A stretch of 64,000 nt of DNA from Devosia chinhatensis (GTDB lineage: Bacteria > Pseudomonadota > Alphaproteobacteria > Rhizobiales > Devosiaceae): contig NZ_JZEY01000054.1 of NCBI RefSeq assembly GCF_000969445.1, positions 682,001 through 746,000 of the forward strand, written 5' to 3'. Position numbers and translations under genes: made by a program. Below the pieces are notes generated by a model, which saw only the letters and a list, made by a program, of their open reading frames with translations, was not told where the DNA came from and did not search any database. Positions 1-8,559 of this stretch are shown here, in pieces (position 1 is the stretch's first letter; each line of letters begins with the position of its first letter).

Positions 1-6
1 CCGGCC

Positions 7-708
7 ATGAGCGATATCGAGGCATTGAAGCGTAAGGCAGCGGCCATGGCGCTGACGGAGGTGCGCTCGGGCATGCGTCTTGGCCTGGGCACCGGCTCCA
101 CCGCCCGGCACTTCGTCGATCTGCTGGGCGAGAAAGTGGCCGCCGGGATGGACGTGCTGTGTGTGCCGACCTCCGAAGTCACGGCCACCCAGGCCCGGGG
201 GCTCAATATCCCGCTATCCGATCTTGACCACCTCGATCGCCTGGACTTGACGGTGGATGGTGCAGACGAGATCGATCCTGCGCTCAACCTCATCAAGGGA
301 GCGGGTGGGGCGCTGCTGCGCGAAAAGATCGTTGCCGCCTCGTCTGACCGGATGATCGTCATTGCCGACCAGTCCAAGCGCGTCGCCGAACTGGGGCGCT
401 TTCCGCTGCCCATCGAGGTCAATCGCTTCGGGCTGGGCGCGACGCGCAATGCCGTGGCCCGGGTGCTGGCCGCCTATGGGGCGGACAAGGCGCTGACGCT
501 GCGCGGAGAAGATAAGGGCGCCGTCTATCTGACGGATGGCGGCCACCTCATACTCGATGCTTGTTTTGGCCGCATTTCGCAGCCAGAAGCGCTTTCGAGA
601 GAGCTTTTGTCCATTCCCGGCGTGGTCCAGCACGGGCTGTTCCTGGGAATGTGCAGCAAGGCTTATGTGGCGACGCCCAATGGCGTAGAAGTTTTGGAAC
701 GGCAATAG
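7..708 (+). CDS. rpiA: ribose-5-phosphate isomerase A
   Basis: Interconverts ribose 5-phosphate and ribulose 5-phosphate in the cytosolic non-oxidative pentose phosphate pathway. The 233-residue protein has the normal RpiA length and shows the family motifs in order: GTGSTA near residue 28 (phosphate loop), VDGADEID near residue 80 (catalytic Asp) and [11 protein letters not shown] near residue 95. The start lies only six bases from the window edge, so its ribosome binding site cannot be judged. The DUF2059 gene begins 7 bp after the stop, which suggests cotranscription. The family assignment is secure. Confidence 0.96.
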   Translation: MSDIEALKRKAAAMALTEVRSGMRLGLGTGSTARHFVDLLGEKVAAGMDVLCVPTSEVTATQARGLNIPLSDLDHLDRLDLTVDGADEIDPALNLIKGAGGALLREKIVAASSDRMIVIADQSKRVAELGRFPLPIEVNRFGLGATRNAVARVLAAYGADKALTLRGEDKGAVYLTDGGHLILDACFGRISQPEALSRELLSIPGVVQHGLFLGMCSKAYVATPNGVEVLERQ

Positions 709-715
709 ACTGAGC

Positions 716-1258
716 GTGGATCGGGACAAGATGGCATTCTGGACGAACGGGAACATGATGCGCGGCGCCAAGGCCGTGCTGGGCGCAGTGCTGACGGCGG
801 GCGTCATCGCCATGTCGGCCCCCGCGATCGCGCAGGAAGTGGCGCCCGAGCAGCTGGCGCTGGCCCGCAAATATGTGGACCTGACCGATCGTGGTGCGGT
901 CTTCGAGACCACCGTGGTGGAGATCGGCATCGACACCATGCGCCAGATCGTGACGCAGAACCCTGAAATCATCGATCAGACCAACGAGACGATCGGTGAA
1001 GTCATCCAGGAATATAATGGCCGCAAGGGCGAGCTGCTCGACCAGTTCGCGCGGGTCTATGCCATTCGCTTCACCCGCGAAGAGCTGACCGAGATCGTGG
1101 CCTTCTATGAATCGCCCACCGGCCAGAAGCTGGCCACCGCCAATTCGGAAGTGAATGCCGACATTCGTCGCGTGCTGCAGGTCTATACCAACAATCTGCG
1201 CACCGAATTTTTCTCCAAGGTGCGCGCCAGCCTGCGCACCAAGGGCGTCGAAATCTGA
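716..1258 (+). CDS. exported DUF2059 domain protein
   Basis: A 180-residue protein of unknown function. The N-terminus carries an uncleaved-looking basic stretch, then a hydrophobic segment ending in APAIAQ, typical of a Sec signal peptide, so the mature protein should be periplasmic. The remainder is helical and charged, with the EELTEIVAFYESPTGQKLA stretch typical of DUF2059 proteins. The start shown is GTG; an in-frame ATG at 731 (MAFWTNG) is an equally good start and would give a more usual signal peptide. It lies 7 bp after rpiA and is followed directly by a strong terminator, so it ends that transcription unit. Confidence 0.85.
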   Translation: MDRDKMAFWTNGNMMRGAKAVLGAVLTAGVIAMSAPAIAQEVAPEQLALARKYVDLTDRGAVFETTVVEIGIDTMRQIVTQNPEIIDQTNETIGEVIQEYNGRKGELLDQFARVYAIRFTREELTEIVAFYESPTGQKLATANSEVNADIRRVLQVYTNNLRTEFFSKVRASLRTKGVEI

Positions 1259-1280
1259 CCGGACGGATTGTTCCGCCATT

Positions 1281-1307
1281 GACCCCGCCTTGAGCGGGGT
1301 CTTTTTT
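1281..1307 (+). terminator. rho-independent terminator after the rpiA-DUF2059 unit
   Basis: GACCCCGC / GCGGGGTC hairpin with a short TTGA loop, followed directly by a run of seven T residues. It separates the rpiA unit from glutathione reductase. Confidence 0.9.
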
Positions 1308-1364
1308 TATGCGACACGCGTGACCATATTCATCGGCAAATGACGATGATAAGCGGGGGCAAAG

Positions 1365-2744
1365 ATGACTTATGATTATGACCTTGTGGTCATTGGCGCC
1401 GGCTCGGGCGGCGTGCGTGCGGCGCGCATGGCCGCGACCTACGGTGCCAAGGTGGCGATCGTCGAAGAGTTCCGCGTCGGCGGCACCTGCGTGATCCGCG
1501 GCTGCGTGCCCAAGAAGCTCTATGTCTATGCGGCCCGCTTCAAGGATCAGTTCGACGTCGCCGAGAGCTTCGGCTGGCAGGTCGATGCCAGTTTCGACTG
1601 GCCCACCCTGGTGGCGGCCAAGGAAAAGGAAATCAGCCGCCTCGAACATGCCTATTCGAGCAATCTCGAAAAGCCGGGCGTCGAAATCATCCGCGATCGT
1701 GCCGTTGTGACGGGCGCCCACTCGGTGCGCCTTGTAAGCCAGGACCGCGAGCTCAGCGCCAAATATCTGCTGATTGCCACCGGCGGGCGTCCCTTCGTGC
1801 CCGACATTCCGGGAGCGGAACTGGGGATCACCTCCAACGAGGCCTTCGACCTGCCTGCGCTGCCGCGCTCGATCCTGATCGAGGGCGGTGGCTATATCGC
1901 GGTCGAATTCGCCACCATCTTTGCCGGGTTGGGGGTGGACACCACCATCATCTACCGCGGTGACTGCATCCTGCGCGGTTTCGACGAGGATATGAAGCGG
2001 GGCCTCGAAGCCGGGCTGACCGAGCGCGGCATCCGCATCATCTACCAGACCACCATCGCATCGTTGTCCAAGCCGGACGAAGACATCCTTGCCACCTTCA
2101 GCGACGGGGTGACGGCTCCCTATGGTGCGGTGATGTTTGCCACCGGTCGGCGCCCCAATATCGATAGTCTCGGCCTTGAATCGGCGGGCGTTGCCCTGGC
2201 GCCCAACGGCGTCATCGCCGTCGATGCCTATTCGCAGACGTCCGTGCCCTCGATCTATGCGGTGGGCGACGTCACCGGTCGTGCCCAGCTGACCCCGGTC
2301 GCCATCCGCGAGGGCTGGTATTTCGCCGAGACGGTGTTCAACGACAATCCGCTGACCGTCGATCATTCGCTGATCCCCACGGCTGTCTTCGCCGAGCCGG
2401 AGATCGGCGTGGTCGGCCTGACCGAGGAAGAGGCGGCGACCCATGGCGACATCGACGTCTATCTTGCCCGTTTCCGCCCGATGCAGAACACGCTCTCGAC
2501 GCGCACCGAACGCATGGTGCTCAAGCTGATCACCGCAAAGCATGGCGGCAAGGTGCTCGGCGTCCATATCCTGGGGCCGGGCGCCGCCGAAATGATCCAG
2601 CTCGCGGCCATCGCGGTGGGCATGGGCGCCAGCAAGGCCGATTTCGACCGGACCATTGCACTCCACCCCTCCGCCGCCGAGGAGCTGGTGACGTTCAAGG
2701 GGCCCACCTATGTCTATCGCGACGGCAAGAAGGTCGTAGGCTAA
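1365..2744 (+). CDS. gor: glutathione reductase
   Basis: FAD-dependent NADPH:glutathione-disulfide oxidoreductase of the cytosol. The 459-residue protein starts with the FAD-binding GAGSGGVRAA loop (residues 11-20). It has the redox disulfide motif GGTCVIRGCVPKKL (Cys42 and Cys47) and a second dinucleotide loop after residue 165 (EGGGYIAVEFA). The C-terminal HPSAAEELV segment carries the catalytic His/Glu pair. The RGCVPKK form of the active site distinguishes it from lipoamide dehydrogenase. The length is normal. It has its own upstream region of about 55 bp after the preceding terminator. Confidence 0.95.
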   Translation: MTYDYDLVVIGAGSGGVRAARMAATYGAKVAIVEEFRVGGTCVIRGCVPKKLYVYAARFKDQFDVAESFGWQVDASFDWPTLVAAKEKEISRLEHAYSSNLEKPGVEIIRDRAVVTGAHSVRLVSQDRELSAKYLLIATGGRPFVPDIPGAELGITSNEAFDLPALPRSILIEGGGYIAVEFATIFAGLGVDTTIIYRGDCILRGFDEDMKRGLEAGLTERGIRIIYQTTIASLSKPDEDILATFSDGVTAPYGAVMFATGRRPNIDSLGLESAGVALAPNGVIAVDAYSQTSVPSIYAVGDVTGRAQLTPVAIREGWYFAETVFNDNPLTVDHSLIPTAVFAEPEIGVVGLTEEEAATHGDIDVYLARFRPMQNTLSTRTERMVLKLITAKHGGKVLGVHILGPGAAEMIQLAAIAVGMGASKADFDRTIALHPSAAEELVTFKGPTYVYRDGKKVVG

Positions 2745-2802
2745 AGACCGAAGCGTCGGCCGGGCCGCAATTTGCTTGGCACGGCCGGATTGGCTTGGTA
2801 TT

Positions 2803-2829
2803 GCGCCAGCAGCAATTTTACCCTGGCGC
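2803..2829 (+). promoter_or_regulatory. stem-loop just upstream of the DAHP synthase start
   Basis: GCGCCAG (2803-2809) pairs with CTGGCGC (2823-2829) around a 13-base loop, with a further possible wobble pair and A-T pair outside. The 3' arm ends 11 bases before the ATG at 2841, close to where a ribosome binds. A second, weaker GGCCG/CGGCC pairing lies upstream. It could modulate translation; no T-tract follows, so it is not a standard terminator. Confidence 0.35.
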
Positions 2830-2840
2830 GAGACCTGGAC

Positions 2841-4217
2841 ATGACCACCTGGACCCCTAGCTCCTGGCGCAGCAAGCCCGTTCGGCAGGTGCCCGCCTAT
2901 CCCGACCCGGCTGCACTGGCCGATGCGGAGCGCCAGCTGGGCAGCTTCCCACCGCTCGTCTTTGCCGGCGAAGCGCGCGAACTCAAGGCACGCCTGGCCG
3001 CCGTGGCCCGTGGCGATGCGTTCCTGCTACAGGGCGGTGACTGCGCCGAAAGCTTTGCCGAGCATGGTGCCGACCATATCCGCGACTTCTTCCGCGTCTT
3101 CCTGCAGATGGCGCTGGTGCTGACCCATGGCGCATCCAAGCCCGTGGTCAAGGTCGGCCGCGTCGCCGGCCAGTTCGCCAAGCCCCGCTCGGCCGATACC
3201 GAGGTGATCGACGGGGTCGAGCTGCCGTCCTATCGCGGCGACATCATCAACGACATCGCCTTCAACGAGGGCGCGCGCGTCCCCAATCCGGACCGCCTCT
3301 TGCAGGCCTATCGGCAATCGGCGGCGACGCTGAACCTTTTGCGCGCCTTTTCGATGGGCGGCTATGCCGAACTGACGCGCATCCACGAATGGACAATGGG
3401 CTTCATGAAGGGCTCGAACTGGAACGTTCGCTACGAGGAAGTGGCGCGCAAGATCGACGATGCCATCACCTTCATGGGCGCGCTGGGCCTCAACCCGGAA
3501 AATACCCCCGCGCTCAGGCAGACCAGCTTTTATACCAGCCATGAGGCTCTGCTGCTGGGCTATGAGGAAGCGCTGACGCGCCGGGACTCGATCAGCAACA
3601 ATTGGTATGCCACCTCGGGCCACATGCTCTGGATCGGCGACCGCACCCGCGATCCCGACGAGGCGCATGTCGAGTATTTCGCCGGCATTCACAATCCCAT
3701 CGGCGTCAAGTGTGGCCCGAGCCTGTCCAGCGACGACCTGCTGCGCCTGCTCGACCGGCTCAATCCCACCGACGAAGCCGGCCGCATCACCCTGATCTCG
3801 CGGTTTGGCACCGACAAGGTGCACGAGCACCTGCCGCGCCTGATCGAGACGGTGCAGAAGGCCGGCCGCACCGTCGTCTGGTGCTGCGACCCCATGCATG
3901 GCAACACGATCAAGGCCTCGACCGGCTACAAGACGCGCCCCTTCGACCGGGTGCTGGCAGAGGTGCGCAACTTCTTCGAGGTGCACCGCGACATGGGCAC
4001 CTATGCCGGCGGCGTGCATATCGAAATGACCGGAGACGATGTCACCGAATGCGTCGGCGGCATGTCGGCGGTCACCGAGGCTTCGCTCTCCGACCGTTAC
4101 CACACCTATTGCGATCCCCGGCTCAATGCCAGCCAGGCCCTGGAACTGGCCTTCCTCGTGGCCGAGGAAGTGCATGCGCAAAAGCCGCCTTATCGCTTCA
4201 GCGCTGCCGGCGAGTAA
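2841..4217 (+). CDS. aroG: class II (plant-type) DAHP synthase
   Basis: 3-deoxy-7-phosphoheptulonate synthase: condenses phosphoenolpyruvate with erythrose 4-phosphate in the first step of the shikimate pathway. The protein is 458 residues from this ATG (MTTWTPSSW). It shows class II signatures: [11 protein letters not shown] near residue 65, GQFAKPRS near residue 110, [11 protein letters not shown] near residue 350 and [10 protein letters not shown] near residue 400, which contribute metal and substrate ligands. The open frame runs 69 bases further upstream, but the plant-type N-terminus matches the ATG at 2841. The symbol is uncertain, since class II enzymes are also called aroF or aroH. 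Confidence 0.93.
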   Translation: MTTWTPSSWRSKPVRQVPAYPDPAALADAERQLGSFPPLVFAGEARELKARLAAVARGDAFLLQGGDCAESFAEHGADHIRDFFRVFLQMALVLTHGASKPVVKVGRVAGQFAKPRSADTEVIDGVELPSYRGDIINDIAFNEGARVPNPDRLLQAYRQSAATLNLLRAFSMGGYAELTRIHEWTMGFMKGSNWNVRYEEVARKIDDAITFMGALGLNPENTPALRQTSFYTSHEALLLGYEEALTRRDSISNNWYATSGHMLWIGDRTRDPDEAHVEYFAGIHNPIGVKCGPSLSSDDLLRLLDRLNPTDEAGRITLISRFGTDKVHEHLPRLIETVQKAGRTVVWCCDPMHGNTIKASTGYKTRPFDRVLAEVRNFFEVHRDMGTYAGGVHIEMTGDDVTECVGGMSAVTEASLSDRYHTYCDPRLNASQALELAFLVAEEVHAQKPPYRFSAAGE

Positions 4218-4242
4218 TCCGATACGCCGTTGAACTGTTTGT

Positions 4243-4276
4243 GATGCCGCGCGTTCAGGTCCCGATGCGCGGCGTC
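4243..4276 (+). terminator. hairpin after DAHP synthase, possible terminator
   Basis: A 10-bp stem centred on GCCGCGC (4246-4252) and GCGCGGC (4267-4273), lying 26 bp past the aroG stop. No T-run follows, so it may act only as a 3'-end stabiliser or a Rho-assisted stop. Confidence 0.35.
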
Positions 4277-4324
4277 CTCGATTCAGATAGCCTGCTGCTG
4301 CACGACATCCATCAAGAGTAGGCA

Positions 4325-6238
4325 ATGCCGAAGTCCCTATATCCCCATGCAGCTCCTGAAACGCGGGATCGGCTCGAACAGGACTTTACCCTCAAGCTTT
4401 TCAATACTTTCGACTGGTCGACAACGCCCCTGGGGCCAATTCCCGACTGGCCGGAAAGCCTCAAGGGCGCGGCGCGCCTGATGATGGCTGCGTCCACCCC
4501 CATGGCCATGATGGTTGGGGAGGAGGGCATCCTGCTCTATAACTCAGGTTATGCCGTGTTTGCCGGTCAGCGGCATCCAGAGATCTTCGGCATGCGCACC
4601 CTGGAGGCCTGGCCCGAGATCGCCGAATTCAACCGGCAGAACATCGAGCGCGGACTGCTCAGCGAATCCTGGACCTTCAACAATCAGGAATTGGTGCTGA
4701 ACCGGCATGGCGAGCCGGAATCGGTTTGGATGGATCTCCATTACAGCCCCATCATGGGCGATGACGGCCTGTCCATGGGCACGCTCTGCGTCGTGCACGA
4801 GACCACCGATCGCGTCCTGGCCGAGCGGGCCCTGGCGCGCAGCGAAGAGCGCATGTCCCTTGCCATCAATGGCACCGACCTCGTGGGCACCTGGGACTGG
4901 GATGTGCTCAATGACCGGGTAACGGCCGACGACAAGTTTGCCGCGCTGTTCAACCTCGATTCCCTGCGGGCCGGGCTGGGCGTGCCGATCAGTGCCTTCC
5001 TCCAGGCGATCCATCCCGACGATGTCGAACGCGTGGGTCAGGAAATCGCCGAAGCCCTCAAGCATGGCTCGTTTTACAAGTCGGAATATCGCCTGCAGGA
5101 TGCCGAGGGCAGGGTGACCTGGGTGGTCGCGTCCGGTCGTCCCCGCGTCGATGCCGATGGGCGCGTACATCGCTTCCCAGGTGTTGCCATCGACGTCAGC
5201 GAGCAGCACCGCGCCGCCGAAGCCTTGACGGAAAGCGAACTGCGCTTCCGCACCCTGGCCGATGCCATGCCGCAAATGGTCTGGTCGACCCGTCCGGACG
5301 GCTTCCACGATTATTATAATGCCCGCTGGTACGATTTTACCGGCGTGCCTGCCGGCACGACAGACGGCGAAGGCTGGAACGATGTCTTCCATCCTGAGGA
5401 TCAGGAGCGTGCGTGGGGCGTCTGGCGGCACTCGCTGGCGACGGGCGAGCCCTACCAAATCGAGTATCGCCTGCGCCATCACAGCGGCGAATACCGCTGG
5501 ACCTTGGGTCGCGCCCTGCCAATCCGCGATGCCAATGGGCAGATCGTGCGCTGGATCGGCACCTGCACCGACATCCACGAATCGCGTCTCATCGCCGAGG
5601 AGCGCGAGCTCGTGGCGCAGGAACTGAGCCACCGCATCAAGAACATCTTCGCGGTGCTCAACGGCATTATCAGCCTGTCGGCACGCAGCTACCCTGAATC
5701 CAAGACCTTCGCCGATCAGTTGCGCCAGCGGATCTATGCCCTTGGCGAAGCGCATGATTTCGTGCGGCCGCAGGGTTATTTCGATAGCACGACAGCCGGG
5801 CAGGGCAATCTTTCGGCCCTTATCGAGCGCCTGTTGCGCCCCTATAATGGCGACGAGCAGCCGCGCGTCAGCTTCAGTGGCGACGATGCCCGCGTCGACG
5901 ATGCTGCGGCCACGCCAATGGCCTTGCTGGTGCACGAGCTAGCGACCAATTCTGCAAAATACGGGGCGCTATCGCAGCAGGGTGGGCGCGTCTCGATCAC
6001 CGGACGCAAGGGGGAAGACGCCTATCACCTCCAATGGAGCGAAATCGGTGGTCCCAAGGTCACCCAGCCGGAAACTCTCGGCGGCTTTGGGACGCGACTG
6101 GTTCAATTGTCGGTGGAAGGCCAGATGCGCGGCAAGCTTACGCGTCAGTGGAATGAAGATGGCCTGAACGTGGATATCGAGTTGCCGCTGGATGCGCTGA
6201 GCCGTTCGACCCGCTTGAGGGCCGGCCCCAACACCTGA
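4325..6238 (+). CDS. multi-PAS HWE-family sensor histidine kinase
   Basis: A 637-residue cytoplasmic sensor kinase without evident membrane segments. It has three PAS-like regions (about 30-165, 175-300 and 305-425); the last two end in PAC-like stretches (RFPGVAIDVSEQ and RWIGTCTDIHES). The kinase core starts at about residue 425 with the phosphoacceptor in ELSHRIKN (His436). The N-box HELATNSAKYG keeps the family His (His537), and the W-x-E motif is QWSEIGG, so the HWE hallmarks are present. In Alphaproteobacteria such kinases often feed the general stress response. It faces a single-domain receiver on the other strand, only 3 bp from its stop, which is a plausible partner. The input signal is unknown. 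Confidence 0.9.
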   Translation: MPKSLYPHAAPETRDRLEQDFTLKLFNTFDWSTTPLGPIPDWPESLKGAARLMMAASTPMAMMVGEEGILLYNSGYAVFAGQRHPEIFGMRTLEAWPEIAEFNRQNIERGLLSESWTFNNQELVLNRHGEPESVWMDLHYSPIMGDDGLSMGTLCVVHETTDRVLAERALARSEERMSLAINGTDLVGTWDWDVLNDRVTADDKFAALFNLDSLRAGLGVPISAFLQAIHPDDVERVGQEIAEALKHGSFYKSEYRLQDAEGRVTWVVASGRPRVDADGRVHRFPGVAIDVSEQHRAAEALTESELRFRTLADAMPQMVWSTRPDGFHDYYNARWYDFTGVPAGTTDGEGWNDVFHPEDQERAWGVWRHSLATGEPYQIEYRLRHHSGEYRWTLGRALPIRDANGQIVRWIGTCTDIHESRLIAEERELVAQELSHRIKNIFAVLNGIISLSARSYPESKTFADQLRQRIYALGEAHDFVRPQGYFDSTTAGQGNLSALIERLLRPYNGDEQPRVSFSGDDARVDDAAATPMALLVHELATNSAKYGALSQQGGRVSITGRKGEDAYHLQWSEIGGPKVTQPETLGGFGTRLVQLSVEGQMRGKLTRQWNEDGLNVDIELPLDALSRSTRLRAGPNT

Positions 6239-6241
6239 GCT

Positions 6242-6664
6242 CTAATTCGGAAGGGGATTGCCGCCCCAGTTGAAAAGCTTCAGCCGACGCGGCGGCTTGG
6301 CATCACTGGCGACACGGCGCGCGACGGCGAAATCGATGGCCTCGCGAATGTCGTAATCGGTGGCAGGCTTGGGCATGACACCTATCGTGCCGGGGACGCC
6401 ATCACCCAGCTGTGAGGGATTGGCGGTGAGGAAGACCACCGTCACGCCATGGGTCTGAGCCAGGATTTCCCCGATATGAATGCCCGTCGGACCATCCCTC
6501 AGGTTGAGGTCCACCAACGCGATATCGACGTCACCCGCATGGGCAAGCGCCGATTTCTGATCGGCCGCAATTGCGATCGGGTTGTGACCCATCTCGGCCA
6601 CGACATACTCGATCTCCGTGGCAGCGATGAATTCGTCTTCGACGATGAGGACTCGATAGGACAT
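6242..6664 (-). CDS. single-domain response regulator (receiver only)
   Basis: A 140-residue CheY-like receiver. The acidic pocket is in LIVEDE near the N-terminus, and the phosphoacceptor Asp is in ALVDLNLRDG (Asp52 with the ATG start used here). The VVFLTANP and GVMPKP segments supply the conserved Thr and Lys. There is no output domain; a short Pro/Arg-rich tail follows. An upstream in-frame GTG at 6670 is possible. The gene converges on the HWE kinase with 3 bp between stops. The likely role is phosphate transfer or diversion for an HWE kinase (inference). Confidence 0.88.
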   Translation of the reverse strand: MSYRVLIVEDEFIAATEIEYVVAEMGHNPIAIAADQKSALAHAGDVDIALVDLNLRDGPTGIHIGEILAQTHGVTVVFLTANPSQLGDGVPGTIGVMPKPATDYDIREAIDFAVARRVASDAKPPRRLKLFNWGGNPLPN

Positions 6665-6891
6665 AATCACGGCGTCGTTAATGGCGCATTTTACTCAGAT
6701 TGTCTGCAGGAACTCTTTAACCGATCATTCGGTTGCCGCAAGAGTTTCAGGGGTGATGCTCCTAAGATGCATTGCACCTGTTACCAAACCGACAAACGCC
6801 TTCGGCTTGCCCTTGGCAGGGCGAGCGGCTAAGTCTGCCGCCATCCTGCCCCGCAGTGGCAAACTCTTTCTCGCATCAGGCCAGCATCATC

Positions 6892-8559
6892 GTGACCGAC
6901 CAGCTTCGTATTGCGCTCGCCCAGCTCAACCCCAAGGTCGGCGATCTTCCAGGCAATCTGGAGCTGGGCCGGGCCGCGCTGCACCAGGCGCAGGATGTCG
7001 GGGCCGATATCCTGATGCTTTCCGAGCTTTTTATCACCGGTTACTTTCCGGACGACCTGCTGTTCAAGCCGCAATTCCTCGCCGATGCCATTCAGGCTGC
7101 CAGGGACCTCGTGGCCGAAACAGCCGGCTCCAGTACGGTGCTGATCCTGCCCACAATCTGGGCGGAGCAGGGTCGGCTCTACAATGCCGTGCTGGTGGCC
7201 GAGAACGGACAGGTGATCGCCACGCGCTATAAGCGCGAATTGCCGAATGCCGACGTCTTCTACGAGAAGCGCTATTTCACGCCCGGACCGCTGGCCATGC
7301 CGGTGGAGATCAAGGGCGTCCCAGTGGGCATCCCGATCTGCGAGGATATCTGGCACAGCGCCGTGTGCGAGCATCTGGCCATGCGGGGGGCGGAGATCAT
7401 GCTGTGCCCCAATGGCTCGCCCTACTGGACCGACAAGCAGCATGTGCGCAAGGATCTGGTCCGCGCCCGCGTTGCGGAGGACGGCGTGCCGATGATCTAC
7501 CTCAATCAGGTTGGCGGCCAGGACGAACTGGTTTTTGACGGCGCCTCCTTTGCCATGGAGCCGGGTGACAGGCTGGTGCTGCAGGGCAAGTCCTTCGAAA
7601 CCGATTTCATCGTCTCGGACTGGACCCGCGGGCCGGACGGCTGGACCTGCACCAATGGACGCATCGACGACCTCCCCTCAGTGGAGGAGGCGCCCTGGCG
7701 CGCCGCGGTGCTGGGCCTGCGCGATTATGTGCACAAGAACGGCTTCAAGCATGTGGTGCTCGGCCTTTCCGGCGGCATCGACAGCGCCGTCGTCGCCGCG
7801 CTCGCCGTCGATGCGCTTGGTGCCGATAAGGTACATTGCATCATGCTGCCCTATCGCTACACCTCGCCCGAGAGCCTGCGCGACGCCGAGGATTGCGCCA
7901 AACTGTTGGGCGTGCGCTACGACGTGGTGGCCATTGGCGGGCCCGTGGATCAGGCGCTGCACGAACTGGCGCCGATCTTCGGCGATCGCCCGCTCGACCT
8001 GGCCGAAGAAAACATCCAGTCGCGCATGCGTGGCACCATTCTTATGGCCGTCAGCAACAAGCTGGGCTCGATGCTGCTGACAACCGGCAACAAGAGCGAG
8101 ATGGGCGTCGGTTACGCCACCATCTATGGCGACATGAATGGCGGCTACAATCCGCTCAAGGACATGTTCAAGATGTCCGTCTATGCGCTAGCCGACTGGC
8201 GCAACAAGCATATGCCGGGCGATTGTCTGGGGCCTGCCGGCCCGGTCATTCCCCAGGCCATCATCGACAAGTCGCCCAGTGCGGAACTGCGTCCCGACCA
8301 GAAGGACCAGGACAGCCTGCCGCCCTATCCGGTGCTCGACGATATCCTGACCTGCATGGTCGAAGAGGAAATGGCGCTGGGCGACATTGTCGCGCGGGGC
8401 CATGAGCCCGCGCTGGTCAAGCGCATCGAGCGGCTGGTCAATATCGCCGAATACAAGCGCCGCCAGTCGGCGCCGGGTCCCAAGCTGACGCCGCGCGCCT
8501 TTGGCCTGGGCCGCCGCTATCCCATTACCAATGGCTACAAGGACGTCACTGTCGGATGA
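6892..8559 (+). CDS. nadE: glutamine-dependent NAD+ synthetase
   Basis: Final step of NAD+ synthesis: ATP-dependent amidation of deamido-NAD with glutamine as nitrogen donor. The 555-residue protein has an N-terminal nitrilase-type glutaminase domain, with its Glu in LSELFITGYF, its Lys in RYKRELPN and its Cys in GIPICEDIW. The C-terminal synthetase domain has the ATP pyrophosphatase loop GLSGGIDSAVVA near residue 290. The start chosen is GTG (VTDQLRIALAQLNP), which matches the family N-terminus; the open frame extends 120 bases further upstream without homology. The stop overlaps the gltX start (ATGA), indicating translational coupling. Confidence 0.95.
   Translation: MTDQLRIALAQLNPKVGDLPGNLELGRAALHQAQDVGADILMLSELFITGYFPDDLLFKPQFLADAIQAARDLVAETAGSSTVLILPTIWAEQGRLYNAVLVAENGQVIATRYKRELPNADVFYEKRYFTPGPLAMPVEIKGVPVGIPICEDIWHSAVCEHLAMRGAEIMLCPNGSPYWTDKQHVRKDLVRARVAEDGVPMIYLNQVGGQDELVFDGASFAMEPGDRLVLQGKSFETDFIVSDWTRGPDGWTCTNGRIDDLPSVEEAPWRAAVLGLRDYVHKNGFKHVVLGLSGGIDSAVVAALAVDALGADKVHCIMLPYRYTSPESLRDAEDCAKLLGVRYDVVAIGGPVDQALHELAPIFGDRPLDLAEENIQSRMRGTILMAVSNKLGSMLLTTGNKSEMGVGYATIYGDMNGGYNPLKDMFKMSVYALADWRNKHMPGDCLGPAGPVIPQAIIDKSPSAELRPDQKDQDSLPPYPVLDDILTCMVEEEMALGDIVARGHEPALVKRIERLVNIAEYKRRQSAPGPKLTPRAFGLGRRYPITNGYKDVTVG

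Noticed and set aside
1071..2666. Long open frame (531 codons) opposite glutathione reductase
   Set aside because: Shadow frame of a high-G+C gene: it has a His/Asp/Gly-rich composition typical of antisense frames and no domain, while the plus strand encodes a complete gor.
2772..2840. In-frame extension of DAHP synthase containing Trp, Tyr and Phe codons ([10 protein letters not shown]), suggestive of an aromatic leader peptide
   Set aside because: It has no stop codon before aroG and runs directly into the gene, so it cannot act as a separate leader. The codons are few and the match is probably chance.
6709..6729. GGAAC ... CGGTT pair resembling a general-stress (EcfG) promoter upstream of nadE
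   Set aside because: The -10 part is not the CGTT consensus, the spacing is marginal, and the direction points to nadE rather than to the sensor genes.
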